A stretch of DNA of 19,914 nucleotides from an uncultured Eubacteriales bacterium (lineage in GTDB: Bacteria; Bacillota; Clostridia; Christensenellales; Christensenellaceae): positions 1 to 19,914 of the forward strand of contig CAJJPW010000016.1 of NCBI GenBank assembly GCA_905193725.1, written 5' to 3'. Shown piece after piece: positions 7,621 to 15,277 of this stretch. Position numbers and translations under genes: made by a program. The notes under the pieces were generated by a model, which searched no databases, had not been told where the DNA came from, and worked only from the letters and a program-made list of their open reading frames with translations. Numbering within the stretch: the stretch's first letter is position 1; each line of letters starts with the position of its first letter.

Positions 7621-8405
7621 TTTTTGAAGTGTCCGGTGGCTGCTTTGGATATCATGGCGGCAAGGAGATCTTAAGAGACCTGAATTTCCGCGTGCCAGAG
7701 GGAAGAGTGCTTGCCATCCTAGGCCCAAATGGTGTGGGTAAGACGACGCTGCTCAAGTGCATGATGGGGCTGTTAAACTGGAAACGAGGAGAGAGCAGGA
7801 TTGATGGGAAGGACATCCGGCATTTCCCAGTGCGAGAGCTGTGGAAGAAAATTGCCTATGTTCCGCAGGCAAAGGGAAATGCCCTGCATTATACCGCGGA
7901 AGAAATGGTGGTATTGGGGCGGTGCGCCCATTTGGGCATGCTGCAACAGCCCAAAAAAGAGGATTTGCAGATTGCAGAAGCAGCCATTGCCCAGGTGGGA
8001 GTATCTCATCTCAGCGGAAAACTGTGCTCACAGATGAGTGGGGGAGAGCTGCAGATGATCCTGATTGCCCGCGCCCTGACGACTCAGCCCTCCATGCTGG
8101 TGTTGGATGAGCCAGAATCCAATTTGGATTTTAGAAATCAATTGATCATTCTAGATATTATCAAGAGGCTGTCCAGAGAAAATGGAATTTCCTGTGTATT
8201 CAACACCCATTATCCAGATCACGCTCTAAAAATATCCGACGATGCGCTACTATTAGATAAATCGGGAACGAGTATTTTTGGAAGTAGTGAAGAGGTAATT
8301 TGCAGGGAAAATATGGAGAAATCATTTGAAGTGGAGGTCTATATTGAGCATTTGAAAGTGGGCAAAACAGAAGTTGCCTCGGTGGTACCGCTTTCGATAT
8401 TATAG
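7617..8405 (+). CDS. ABC transporter ATP-binding protein, FecE/BtuD type
   Basis: The 262-aa nucleotide-binding subunit of the importer. Motifs in order: Walker A GPNGVGKTT (36-44), Q-loop in AYVPQ, signature QMSGGE, Walker B MLVLDEP followed by E-S-NLD, and switch histidine in FNTHYPDH. All catalytic elements are intact. The start codon is GTG, overlapping the permease stop as GTGA, with AAGGGGG 8 nt upstream. The LGR motif after the Q-loop and the short C-terminal tail are typical of the iron-siderophore/cobalamin group. It is the last gene of the operon, followed by a long hairpin shared with the opposing yebC. Confidence 0.92.
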   Translation: MIFEVSGGCFGYHGGKEILRDLNFRVPEGRVLAILGPNGVGKTTLLKCMMGLLNWKRGESRIDGKDIRHFPVRELWKKIAYVPQAKGNALHYTAEEMVVLGRCAHLGMLQQPKKEDLQIAEAAIAQVGVSHLSGKLCSQMSGGELQMILIARALTTQPSMLVLDEPESNLDFRNQLIILDIIKRLSRENGISCVFNTHYPDHALKISDDALLLDKSGTSIFGSSEEVICRENMEKSFEVEVYIEHLKVGKTEVASVVPLSIL

Positions 8406-8457
8406 CCATTTTGCCTGCTGCCCTAAGGGGCGATATGTTTTATCAATCTTGAAAGAG

Positions 8458-8518
8458 AAAATCCCGACCGAATGCCGCTATCTTGTATTTTGTGCCTGCG
8501 GCAATCCATCGGGATTTT
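8458..8518. terminator. Bidirectional terminator between the reductase/ABC operon and yebC
   Basis: AAAATCCCGA (8458-8467) pairs with TCGGGATTTT (8509-8518); inside it TGCCGC (8473-8478) pairs with GCGGCA (8498-8503), with a symmetric 5/5 internal loop and a 19-nt apical loop. A/T runs on both outer ends allow termination of both convergent transcripts. Confidence 0.75.
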
Positions 8519-8590
8519 AATTTCTTTATGAGCTTTAGAAAAACGCAAGTTAGATCATCATACCAAACAGTCCATCACATAGAAAATGAA

Positions 8591-9328
8591 TTACTCTTCT
8601 TCCTCGTCCAGTACAGCGTTATGGTAAACATTTTGCACATCGTCGTTGTCCTCTAGCATGTCGAGAAGCCGTTGGATTTTTTGTTGATCCTCACTGCTCA
8701 AATTTACTGTGTTCTGGGGAATCATATCCAGCTCAGCAGATAGGAAGGAATACCCAGCCTGTTCTAGCGCCTCTCTGACAGCGGAAAAATCCTCTGGAGC
8801 GGTGATGATTTCAAAAACGTCCTCATTTTTATTGAAATCCTCAGCCCCTGCATCCAGAGCTGCCATCATCAGTTCCTCTTCGTCCACATTGCCGTCGTCT
8901 TCGATGACAATCATACCCTTGCGGTCGAACATCCAAGACACACAGCCGTTAGCGCCCATAGAGCCTCCGTTTTTGTCAAAGGCATGTCGAATGTCTCCGG
9001 CAGTTCTATTTTTGTTGTCGCTCAAGGCTGTGACGATAACAGCTACACCGCTGACGCCATATCCTTCATATGTCATCTCTTCGTAGTTAATACTGCCCAG
9101 TTCTCCAGAGGCCTTTTTAATAGAGCGGGTAATATTGTCATTGGGCATATTATTGGCCTTAGCCTTGGCAATAACGTCCCGCAAGCGGGAGTTCATATCC
9201 GGATTACTGCCCCCTTGCTTGACGGCTACAGCTAATTCTCTGCCAATTTTGGTGAAGATTTTGCTGCGTTGAGCATCTGTTTTCCCCTTTTTATTTTTGA
9301 TAGTAGACCATTTGGAATGACCTGACAT
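8591..9328 (-). CDS. yebC: YebC/PmpR family regulatory protein
   Basis: The 245-aa product opens with [20 protein letters not shown] and [20 protein letters not shown], which are diagnostic for YebC. It continues with the family blocks [14 protein letters not shown] and [24 protein letters not shown], and has an acidic C-terminus. YebC-type proteins were described as DNA-binding regulators; one subgroup has also been reported to assist translation at ribosomes stalled on proline-rich stretches. Length is standard. GAGGTG stands 8 nt before the ATG. It lies 60 nt downstream of yunB on the same strand and converges on the reductase/ABC operon. ruvCAB, a common neighbour elsewhere, is absent from the window. 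Confidence 0.95.
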   Translation of the reverse strand: MSGHSKWSTIKNKKGKTDAQRSKIFTKIGRELAVAVKQGGSNPDMNSRLRDVIAKAKANNMPNDNITRSIKKASGELGSINYEEMTYEGYGVSGVAVIVTALSDNKNRTAGDIRHAFDKNGGSMGANGCVSWMFDRKGMIVIEDDGNVDEEELMMAALDAGAEDFNKNEDVFEIITAPEDFSAVREALEQAGYSFLSAELDMIPQNTVNLSSEDQQKIQRLLDMLEDNDDVQNVYHNAVLDEEEE

Positions 9329-9342
9329 ACACCATACACCTC

Positions 9343-9365
9343 ATTTTTACAAAATACGTAAAAAT
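9343..9365. repeat. Inverted repeat in the yebC leader
   Basis: ATTTTTAC (9343-9350) and GTAAAAAT (9358-9365) form a perfect 8-bp inverted repeat with a 7-nt spacer, just upstream of the yebC ribosome binding site and within the 60-nt yunB-yebC gap. It could be an operator or a weak RNA hairpin. Confidence 0.4.
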
Positions 9366-9388
9366 AGTAGCACACTTGCGCAATTTTT

Positions 9389-10060
9389 TCAAGGCAATAG
9401 GTTGAGAAAATCGCCAACCGTATCCGCCAAAGCGAAATTCTCCGGAACCTCACCGATAATGACATTTTCCGCAATGAGAATATCGTTGGAAACTTCAACC
9501 AAATGGCTGGTATTGCCGATGAGTACACTCATTTCACAGCTAATGCGTATGTATGCCTTGTGGAGCGTCTGGTTAATGCCAACAGACTCAAATTCGGTAT
9601 AAAAGCTGCTGTTAACAGCACTCTCCGGCCGCAGGTTTACATGGATATTGGGCCCCCAGCCGCTGGAAAGCTGCCCTCCCAACAGATTGCCTAGGGGAAT
9701 ATCCAGGCCTTCTTGACATAGCTCATTGAGCCGCTCTTGGGTTAAAGAAGCTGTGGTGCCTGCAATTTGGTTCATGAGCAACGTGTTGGATTGAATGAGC
9801 AAAATATTGCCCTCCTCATCCCGAGTCACTTGGGAAAATTCGGTGACATCTTGGATATCCTGCATGGCAATATTTGATGTCTCATCGATGCTTTTGAGTG
9901 CCATCTCTCGGAGGAGTACAGTGGACTGATCCAGAAGGGCAGGCCGGATGGAGAGGTCTATTACGTATAAAAGGATGGAAATGATCACTGCCAAACCGAT
10001 AAAGACATATCTTTTTTTGACTTTGCTACCTGGTTTTCGTTTCATAAAACTACGTTGCAT
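9389..10060 (-). CDS. yunB: Sporulation protein YunB
   Basis: A 223-aa protein with a basic N-terminus and one membrane span (about 18-38, YVFIGLAVIISILLYVIDL), then an extracytoplasmic domain. Blocks such as MALKSIDETSNIAM, GNILLIQSNTLLMNQIAG, IPLGNLLGGQLSSGWGPNIHVNL and the downstream YIRISCEMSVLIGNTSHLVEV segment match YunB, a mother-cell sporulation protein under sigma-E control in Bacillus subtilis, where mutants are impaired in sporulation. Its biochemical role is unknown. The start is uncertain: AAAGGA abuts the ATG at 10060, while a second ATG at 10045 is 15 nt away. I did not find a convincing sigma-E promoter upstream. yebC follows on the same strand. Confidence 0.85.
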   Translation of the reverse strand: MQRSFMKRKPGSKVKKRYVFIGLAVIISILLYVIDLSIRPALLDQSTVLLREMALKSIDETSNIAMQDIQDVTEFSQVTRDEEGNILLIQSNTLLMNQIAGTTASLTQERLNELCQEGLDIPLGNLLGGQLSSGWGPNIHVNLRPESAVNSSFYTEFESVGINQTLHKAYIRISCEMSVLIGNTSHLVEVSNDILIAENVIIGEVPENFALADTVGDFLNLLP

Positions 10061-10128
10061 TCCTTTCTATAAGCAAAAAAGTTTGCCTTCTTGCGACAAA
10101 GTTCATATAATATTTACAATGAATTTTA

Positions 10129-10157
10129 GTTACACTACGATCTTTCCGTGATACAAT
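10129..10157 (+). promoter_or_regulatory. Possible sigma-A promoter for the penicillin-binding protein gene
   Basis: GTTACA (10129-10134) and TACAAT (10152-10157) are separated by 17 bp, 89 nt before the ATG. The -10 is good and the -35 mediocre. A second AT-rich stretch at 10181-10205 could also serve, so this is tentative. Confidence 0.35.
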
Positions 10158-10246
10158 GATGGTAGGTATTTCAAAATTAATGTTGTATACTATATGATAT
10201 ATTCGGTAAGGATTTCTTATGTGACCTATTTTTAGGAGGTAAATAG

Positions 10247-13228
10247 ATGAAAGAAAGATTAAACCTGTTTTTTCAGAGCGTTTCTCGCTTGTTTAGGCGA
10301 ATAGGAGCGTGGTTTGGGCAGGTTTTTCATACCATTTCTGTGAAATGGAAGAGCATATGGAAAAGAGCTGCGGATGGTGATGGCCAAAACAACAGCGAAC
10401 TTTTAGAAGAAATCGCCTCTTTGGATGTACATGGCAAGGCACATTCGGATGAAAATGCAGAGGGCAGCGCCCAAAAAGAGAACGTATCGGTGCCGGTCTC
10501 TGCAGAGGCAAAGCAATTTGGCAGTATTTTTAAAAAGAGAGATAAAAAGAGAAACTTTGTGTTGAGCGTCATGGGAACTACATTAAAAATGGGAATTGTG
10601 GCATTTTTAATGGTCATAGCCATCTGCTTGGGCTCGGTGGCAGGGGTTGCCAGTGCCTATTTAGAGACAACTCCTTCTTTGGATATTCAAAAAATAGAGG
10701 ACCAATCTCTCACTTCTTATATATACGATGCCAATGGGGATTTGATCACCGCCTATACGGGGGTGGAAAACCGCGATTGGGCATCAATTGACGAGATTCC
10801 TCTGCTCCTTCAGCAGGCGGTTATTGCGGTGGAAGATGTTCGTTTTTATAACCACAATGGTGTGGACTTAAAGCGTCTAGTAGGCGCATTTGTCAATAAC
10901 CTCACTTCGGATAGTGTTCATGGAGGAAGTACCATTACCCAGCAGCTCATTAAAAACCAGTTGCTCACCTCTGAGAGATCCTATAAGAGAAAGATCCAAG
11001 AGGCGTATTTAGCCATGGAGCTGGAAAAGGAATACTCCAAAGATGAGATTTTAGAGGCCTATCTCAATACCATTCCCCTAGGGGGAAGCAATTACGGTGT
11101 CAAAGCAGCTGCTAAGGATTATTTTGGGAAGGAACTAGATCAGCTCACGTTGCGGGAAATGGCGTGCCTTGCGGGTATTACTCAGTATCCCTATGCCTAT
11201 AATCCCAGAAGGGCGTATTATGTTACGGGGGATCCTACAGCGCTCAACGAACGGATTGACACAGTGTTAGAGCGGATGTATACGGCGGGCTACATCACAA
11301 AAGAACAGTATGAACAGGCGCTAAATGATGAGATTCATGTGATAGAGGAATCAGAAATTCACGAGATATACGATATGCCCTATTTTGTAGAATACGTAGT
11401 AGATGACGTGATCGACCAATTCCTCAAACAGAGAAACCTAGAGGATACCAGTGAGAATAGGGCGGCCATTGAAAATGAAATTATGACAGGAGGGTATCAT
11501 ATCTATTCTACAGTGGATCCGGAGATTCAGAATACTGTTCAGCAGGCGCTGGAGGAGTTTGACTATCCCAGTATGGCGGACTCTCAGTATAATGTTCAGC
11601 GGATCAAAAATGAAGATGGCACTATCACAGAAAAACCAATGCCTCAGGCGGCAGCAGTGGTGATCGACCATCATACCGGTCAAATTAAAGCAATTGTGGG
11701 GGGAAGAACGTCCCCTACCGAAAAGAAGACACAGAATTTAGCAGTAAAAAGCGTGATGGTAGGATCGTCCATAAAGCCGATAGCTGTCTATGCGCCGGCA
11801 GTGGATAAAGGTGCATCGGACGCTACCATTATCCCAAATATTCCGGTAAAAATTGAAGGATGGTCTGGAAAGGGATATCCTTCTATCCCTAAAAACTCTT
11901 ATGGCCCCACCACCATTAGAGAGGGCGTGCGCCGATCTCTCAATGTAGTGGCAGTGCGCACACTGATGGACTATGTGGGGTTTGAAGAGTCCACCAACTA
12001 CTTAGTGAGTATGGGTGTGGATCCTGCCCATATTAATCAAGATGGACCTGGCTTGGCCTTGGGAACTTCTGGTATTAGTATGCTGGAACTGACAGGTGCA
12101 TATGCCACGATTGCCAATGAGGGGGTCTACCTAGAACCACTTTCGTTCACAAAAGTCGTGGACAGCAAGGGAGAAGTGATTTTAGATGCAGAGGAAATTC
12201 GCGATAAACGTCAAGTCTTTAAAGCTTCTACCTCCTATGTGGTGACAGAAATGTTAGAAGAGGTAGTAAACAGCGGGACGGGAACTCGTGCTAACTTTGA
12301 TGGTATGACAGTAGCGGGAAAGACCGGCACAAATGACGATAATAGAGGGTTGGTATTTGCCGGGTATACACCATACTATACTTCCTGTGTGTGGATCGGA
12401 GAGGAATATGACCATCCCATTCAATCCAGTGCCTCGGCCTCTTCCTATGCGACAAGGCTGTGGCGAAGTTACATGGAAAAGATCCACGAAGGATTAGAAG
12501 ATAAGGAGATCATCGATAAGACCCCAGAGGAATTGGGATTGGTGAGGCGGACCATCTGTTCTGTATCGGGCATGTTGGCTACGGATACCTGTAGAGCAGA
12601 CTCTGGTGGACATACGCCGGTTTCCGGTTGGTATCTGCCTGAGACGGCACCTACCGAGTACTGTACGTGGCATCAGTCCGGCAAAGTGTGTACAGTAAGC
12701 GGAGCAGAGGCAGGGCCCTATTGCCCAGAAGAGCTGTGTGAGACCAGTGGAATGTTAGTGCTGCCCAATGACTCCATCTATTGGCAGCTATCCAGCTCTC
12801 AGCTACAGTCCATTCTCCCCAACGCGGTGAGAAAATACTCGTCTTCGGAAGAAGGCGCGACAACTTGTCCGATTCATACAGAGCAATGGGCACAGACGAA
12901 CGAGCAGATTACTCAGCTGACTCCATCTGCCACGTCGGCGATAAACAACGCTCAGAGTACATTGAGTTCCTATGGCAGTCAAATGACGCAGCAACAGATG
13001 GATTCTATCAATCGCTTGATCACGGATTTAGATAACTACGTAAAGGGAGTTGACTTAGATACTGCTGCCGGTGAATTGCAAGATCCGATTGTCTTACAGC
13101 AAAAGATCGATGCGCTCAATAACATGGTAGCAGATGTTCTAAATAATCTAACCCCAGTAGAGCCAGAACCAACCCCATCACCAGAGCCAACGCCCTCGGA
13201 AGAGCCAGCTGCTTCTCCAGAGGCGTAG
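10247..13228 (+). CDS. Class A penicillin-binding protein (transglycosylase/transpeptidase)
   Basis: A bifunctional peptidoglycan synthase of 993 aa. A cytoplasmic N-terminus of about 105 residues is followed by one membrane span (about 106-140). The GT51 domain shows EDVRFYNHNGVD with catalytic E196, GGSTITQQLIKNQLL, and KEYSKDEILEAYLNTI. The transpeptidase domain shows SxxK as S507-S-I-K510, SxN as S564-L-N566 and KTG at K692-T-G694, all intact. A cysteine-rich segment follows (six Cys in about 65 residues starting at TICSVSG), then a Gln/Ser/Thr-rich helical stretch and a Pro/Glu/Ser tail. AGGAGGT lies 6 nt before the ATG. The radical SAM gene follows after 24 nt. Whether it serves vegetative growth or spore cortex cannot be told; sporulation genes lie on both sides. 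Confidence 0.93.
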   Translation: MKERLNLFFQSVSRLFRRIGAWFGQVFHTISVKWKSIWKRAADGDGQNNSELLEEIASLDVHGKAHSDENAEGSAQKENVSVPVSAEAKQFGSIFKKRDKKRNFVLSVMGTTLKMGIVAFLMVIAICLGSVAGVASAYLETTPSLDIQKIEDQSLTSYIYDANGDLITAYTGVENRDWASIDEIPLLLQQAVIAVEDVRFYNHNGVDLKRLVGAFVNNLTSDSVHGGSTITQQLIKNQLLTSERSYKRKIQEAYLAMELEKEYSKDEILEAYLNTIPLGGSNYGVKAAAKDYFGKELDQLTLREMACLAGITQYPYAYNPRRAYYVTGDPTALNERIDTVLERMYTAGYITKEQYEQALNDEIHVIEESEIHEIYDMPYFVEYVVDDVIDQFLKQRNLEDTSENRAAIENEIMTGGYHIYSTVDPEIQNTVQQALEEFDYPSMADSQYNVQRIKNEDGTITEKPMPQAAAVVIDHHTGQIKAIVGGRTSPTEKKTQNLAVKSVMVGSSIKPIAVYAPAVDKGASDATIIPNIPVKIEGWSGKGYPSIPKNSYGPTTIREGVRRSLNVVAVRTLMDYVGFEESTNYLVSMGVDPAHINQDGPGLALGTSGISMLELTGAYATIANEGVYLEPLSFTKVVDSKGEVILDAEEIRDKRQVFKASTSYVVTEMLEEVVNSGTGTRANFDGMTVAGKTGTNDDNRGLVFAGYTPYYTSCVWIGEEYDHPIQSSASASSYATRLWRSYMEKIHEGLEDKEIIDKTPEELGLVRRTICSVSGMLATDTCRADSGGHTPVSGWYLPETAPTEYCTWHQSGKVCTVSGAEAGPYCPEELCETSGMLVLPNDSIYWQLSSSQLQSILPNAVRKYSSSEEGATTCPIHTEQWAQTNEQITQLTPSATSAINNAQSTLSSYGSQMTQQQMDSINRLITDLDNYVKGVDLDTAAGELQDPIVLQQKIDALNNMVADVLNNLTPVEPEPTPSPEPTPSEEPAASPEA

Positions 13229-13252
13229 GGAAGGTGTGCTTGAAGGAGAGAT

Positions 13253-14122
13253 ATGAAGATGTATTCTTATCCCTTATATAGACCGCCCAGCGAGGCGTAT
13301 AGTTTGATTTTGCAAATTACAGAGGGTTGTTCCCACAACCGTTGTGAGTTTTGCTACATGTATAAAGATAAGAGCTTTCGCGTTAAAAGCGAGGAAGAGA
13401 TCAAACAACATCTGGTTTTGGCCAAACAACACTACCCCCAGCCCAGACGAATCTTTTTAGCAGATGGCAATGTGTTGTGTCTGAAAACAGAGCAGCTCGT
13501 TTCCCTTTTAGGCGCGATTTTCCTCTGCTTCCCCGATGTGGAGCGTATTTCTGCTTATGCAGGGCCTAAAGACCTGCTGAGAAAGGATATGGCGCAGCTT
13601 AAGGAAATTCATCAAGCAGGGCTAGATTTACTGTATCTGGGAGTGGAAAGCGGCAGTGCGCATGTTTTAGACGATATGAAAAAGGGTGTCAATCCCCAAG
13701 AAATGATGGAGGCTGGCCAAAAGGCAAAAAAGGCGGGATTTGGATTATCCTGCATGATCATCTCAGGATTAGGAGGGATCAGTAGGCTAGAGGAACACGC
13801 AGTTGAGTCTGCCAGAGTAATCTCGGCCATTGATCCGGATTATTTGGGATTACTGACTTTAATGCTAGAAAAAAATACGCCATTATATGATAGAGTGCAA
13901 AGAGGAGATTTTTGTGTTCCTACAGGTGAGCAAGTTTTGGAGGAGACAGCGCTGTTTTTGGAGAACGTCCAATTAAATAAATGCGTATTTCGCTCCAACC
14001 ACGCTTCTAACTATGTTGCACTCCGAGGTATTTTGAATGAAGAAAAAGAAAAATTACTGAGGCAATTAGAAAGAGCACGCGTTAACCATCAGCTAAAGCC
14101 GGAGAACTTTAGAAGATTATAG
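13253..14122 (+). CDS. Radical SAM protein with CX4CX2C cluster motif
   Basis: A 289-aa protein with the core of a radical SAM TIM barrel. The cluster-binding cysteines are C26, C31 and C34 in EGCSHNRCEFCYMYKD, i.e. CX4CX2C rather than the usual CX3CX2C; I recall this spacing as normal for one uncharacterised clade in anaerobes. Further marks are FLADGN (a GGE-like SAM segment), LYLGVESGS and an Elp3-like C-terminal half. No second iron-sulfur cluster motif or B12 domain is seen. AAGGAG lies 4 nt before ATG 13253 and 10 nt before ATG 13259, so either may be used. It follows the penicillin-binding protein gene by 24 nt and may share its transcript. The substrate is unknown. Confidence 0.8.
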   Translation: MKMYSYPLYRPPSEAYSLILQITEGCSHNRCEFCYMYKDKSFRVKSEEEIKQHLVLAKQHYPQPRRIFLADGNVLCLKTEQLVSLLGAIFLCFPDVERISAYAGPKDLLRKDMAQLKEIHQAGLDLLYLGVESGSAHVLDDMKKGVNPQEMMEAGQKAKKAGFGLSCMIISGLGGISRLEEHAVESARVISAIDPDYLGLLTLMLEKNTPLYDRVQRGDFCVPTGEQVLEETALFLENVQLNKCVFRSNHASNYVALRGILNEEKEKLLRQLERARVNHQLKPENFRRL

Positions 14123-14129
14123 GCTGTTT

Positions 14130-14138
14130 TGTGGATAA
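14130..14138 (-). promoter_or_regulatory. DnaA box, upstream of spo0A
   Basis: TGTGGATAA, the reverse complement of the consensus DnaA box TTATCCACA, lies 7 nt after the radical SAM stop and about 290 bp before spo0A. It is the first of five perfect copies around spo0A. Confidence 0.6.
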
Positions 14139-14280
14139 ATATTGAAATAAGTTAGATGGGAAAAGGTGAAATCTGTAAAAAACATCTGAAACGAGGGCGA
14201 GAATATTTTGACTTAACACAATATCTAGTGTATTTTTTTAGCGAATTAATACAAATATTACATTAATTTGTAAAACCCTA
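14139..14280. other. AT-rich non-coding stretch before the spo0A promoter
   Basis: The 303-bp gap 14123-14425 holds no gene that I can support. This part contains no clear terminator for the radical SAM gene and no motif beyond AT-richness; the rest of the gap holds the spo0A control elements. Confidence 0.5.
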
Positions 14281-14308
14281 TTGTAAAATTTTTTGAATAT
14301 GCTACAAT
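14281..14308 (+). promoter_or_regulatory. Putative sigma-A promoter of spo0A
   Basis: TTGTAA (14281-14286), a 16-bp spacer and TACAAT (14303-14308; 5 of 6 to consensus) predict a start near 14315 and a leader of about 110 nt containing two 0A boxes and a hairpin. Confidence 0.5.
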
Positions 14309-14339
14309 AGAATCGATATAAAAATAAATTAAACAGATA

Positions 14340-14348
14340 TTCGACAAA
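14340..14348 (-). promoter_or_regulatory. 0A box 1 upstream of spo0A
   Basis: TTCGACAAA is the reverse complement of TTTGTCGAA and contains the Spo0A recognition core TGTCGAA on the minus strand. It lies just downstream of the predicted promoter, consistent with autoregulation. Confidence 0.7.
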
Positions 14349-14353
14349 TATCA

Positions 14354-14379
14354 AAAATCCTTCTTCTATGAAGGATTTT
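14354..14379 (+). terminator. Terminator-like hairpin in the spo0A leader
   Basis: AAAATCCTTC (14354-14363) and GAAGGATTTT (14370-14379) form a perfect 10-bp stem with a 6-nt loop; the stem ends in TTTT and GCTGTTTT follows. It may stop read-through from the radical SAM gene, attenuate spo0A, or both. It sits exactly between the two 0A boxes. Confidence 0.55.
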
Positions 14380-14393
14380 GCTGTTTTATAGGG

Positions 14394-14402
14394 TTTGTCG
14401 AA
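14394..14402 (+). promoter_or_regulatory. 0A box 2 upstream of spo0A
   Basis: TTTGTCGAA contains the perfect Spo0A core TGTCGAA (14396-14402) and is the exact inverted partner of box 1, centre to centre 54 bp away. It ends 6 nt before the AAGGAGG ribosome binding site. Confidence 0.7.
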
Positions 14403-14425
14403 TTATGTAAGGAGGAAATGGACGA

Positions 14426-15196
14426 ATGTCGAAAAAAATTAAGGTGCTCATTGTAGAGGACAATGCCTATCTAACCAAGACGATTGAAGACTACTTTGGT
14501 ACCAGGGATCGGGTTGAAGTGGCTGCAAAGGCGGAAAATGCAAATGAAGCTTTGGAATTGGTGCAAATAGTCAAGCCAGATGCCATTATTATGGACATCA
14601 TCATGCCAAAGTCAGATGGGTTTTATTTGCTAGAAAAACTAGCCTCTGGCCAGTATGGGCCGCTCCCCAACATTATCGTGTTATCAGCACTGGGCGATGA
14701 AGTCCTCATCAAAAAGGCATTTGACTTGGGCGCGAAGTACTACATGGTAAAACCCTTTGATCTAGAACTTCTCTATAAAAGAGTCTTAGATCTCTTCAAT
14801 ATGCGGACCTTTGCAAAACCTGCAGAAAATAAGGCAGTGATGAGTAAATCTTTGGATGAAAAAATTACGAGCATCTTCTTAAGCGTGGGCATTCCAGCTC
14901 ATATCAAAGGATATCAATTTTTACGAGAAGCCATTAAAATGGTAGTCAAGAACCCCGAAGTGATCAATTGCATTACCAAAGAATTATATCCTGGAATCGC
15001 AACCATGTTTGAGACATCAGCCAGTAAAGTGGAAAGAGCAATTCGACATGCCATTGAGGTGGCTTGGACGAGAGGAAAATTGGAAAATATCAATCAAATT
15101 TTTGGCTACAGCATTTATACAAAAAACGACAAACCCACTAATGGAGAATTCATTGCACTCATAGCAGATCGACTTATCATGGAACAAACCGCATAA
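14426..15196 (+). CDS. spo0A: Stage 0 sporulation response regulator Spo0A
   Basis: The master transcription factor of sporulation entry, active when phosphorylated. The 256-aa product has a receiver domain with acidic pocket E11/D12, phospho-acceptor D57 in IIMDIIMPKSDG, and the conserved Lys in YYMVKPFD. After a short linker comes the Spo0A-specific DNA-binding domain with HIKGYQFLREAI, ITKELYPGIA and the recognition region SKVERAIRHAIEVAWTRG, nearly identical to Bacillus and Clostridium Spo0A, then the conserved KPTNGEFIALIADRL tail. AAGGAGG lies 10 nt before the ATG. In many Firmicutes spoIVB precedes spo0A; here a radical SAM gene occupies that place. Two 0A boxes in the leader suggest autoregulation. 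Confidence 0.97.
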   Translation: MSKKIKVLIVEDNAYLTKTIEDYFGTRDRVEVAAKAENANEALELVQIVKPDAIIMDIIMPKSDGFYLLEKLASGQYGPLPNIIVLSALGDEVLIKKAFDLGAKYYMVKPFDLELLYKRVLDLFNMRTFAKPAENKAVMSKSLDEKITSIFLSVGIPAHIKGYQFLREAIKMVVKNPEVINCITKELYPGIATMFETSASKVERAIRHAIEVAWTRGKLENINQIFGYSIYTKNDKPTNGEFIALIADRLIMEQTA

Positions 15197-15207
15197 TGTG
15201 TAATATT

Positions 15208-15216
15208 TGTGGATAA
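15208..15216 (-). promoter_or_regulatory. DnaA box, downstream of spo0A
   Basis: TGTGGATAA, a perfect minus-strand TTATCCACA, 11 nt after the spo0A stop. First of four copies within 100 bp. Confidence 0.65.
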
Positions 15217-15259
15217 ATTAAAAAAAGAAATAGCTTGCTAAGGATATATTGTCAAGAGA

Positions 15260-15277
15260 TGTGGATAATGTGGATAA
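15260..15277 (-). promoter_or_regulatory. Two head-to-tail DnaA boxes
   Basis: TGTGGATAATGTGGATAA contains two perfect minus-strand TTATCCACA boxes in direct contact (15260-15268 and 15269-15277). The second also forms the left arm of the adjacent terminator. Confidence 0.7.

Noticed and set aside
8709..9086. 125-residue plus-strand frame opposite yebC
   Set aside because: Antisense to a highly conserved gene; the Ser-rich product reflects the complement of acidic codons.
10061..10128. Sigma-E promoter for yunB on the minus strand
   Set aside because: A GTAAATATT stretch resembles a -35 element, but no CATA-type -10 lies at the required distance.
13253..14122. Frameshift or damage in the radical SAM cysteine motif
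   Set aside because: The CX4CX2C spacing is in frame, the flanking residues look conserved and the rest of the protein is intact, so it is likely a family trait.
14370..14405. Sigma-H promoter for spo0A
   Set aside because: GAAGGATTT and GTCGAATTA fit the sigma-H -35 and -10 patterns, but they are 18 nt apart instead of 11-12, and the first is one arm of the leader hairpin.
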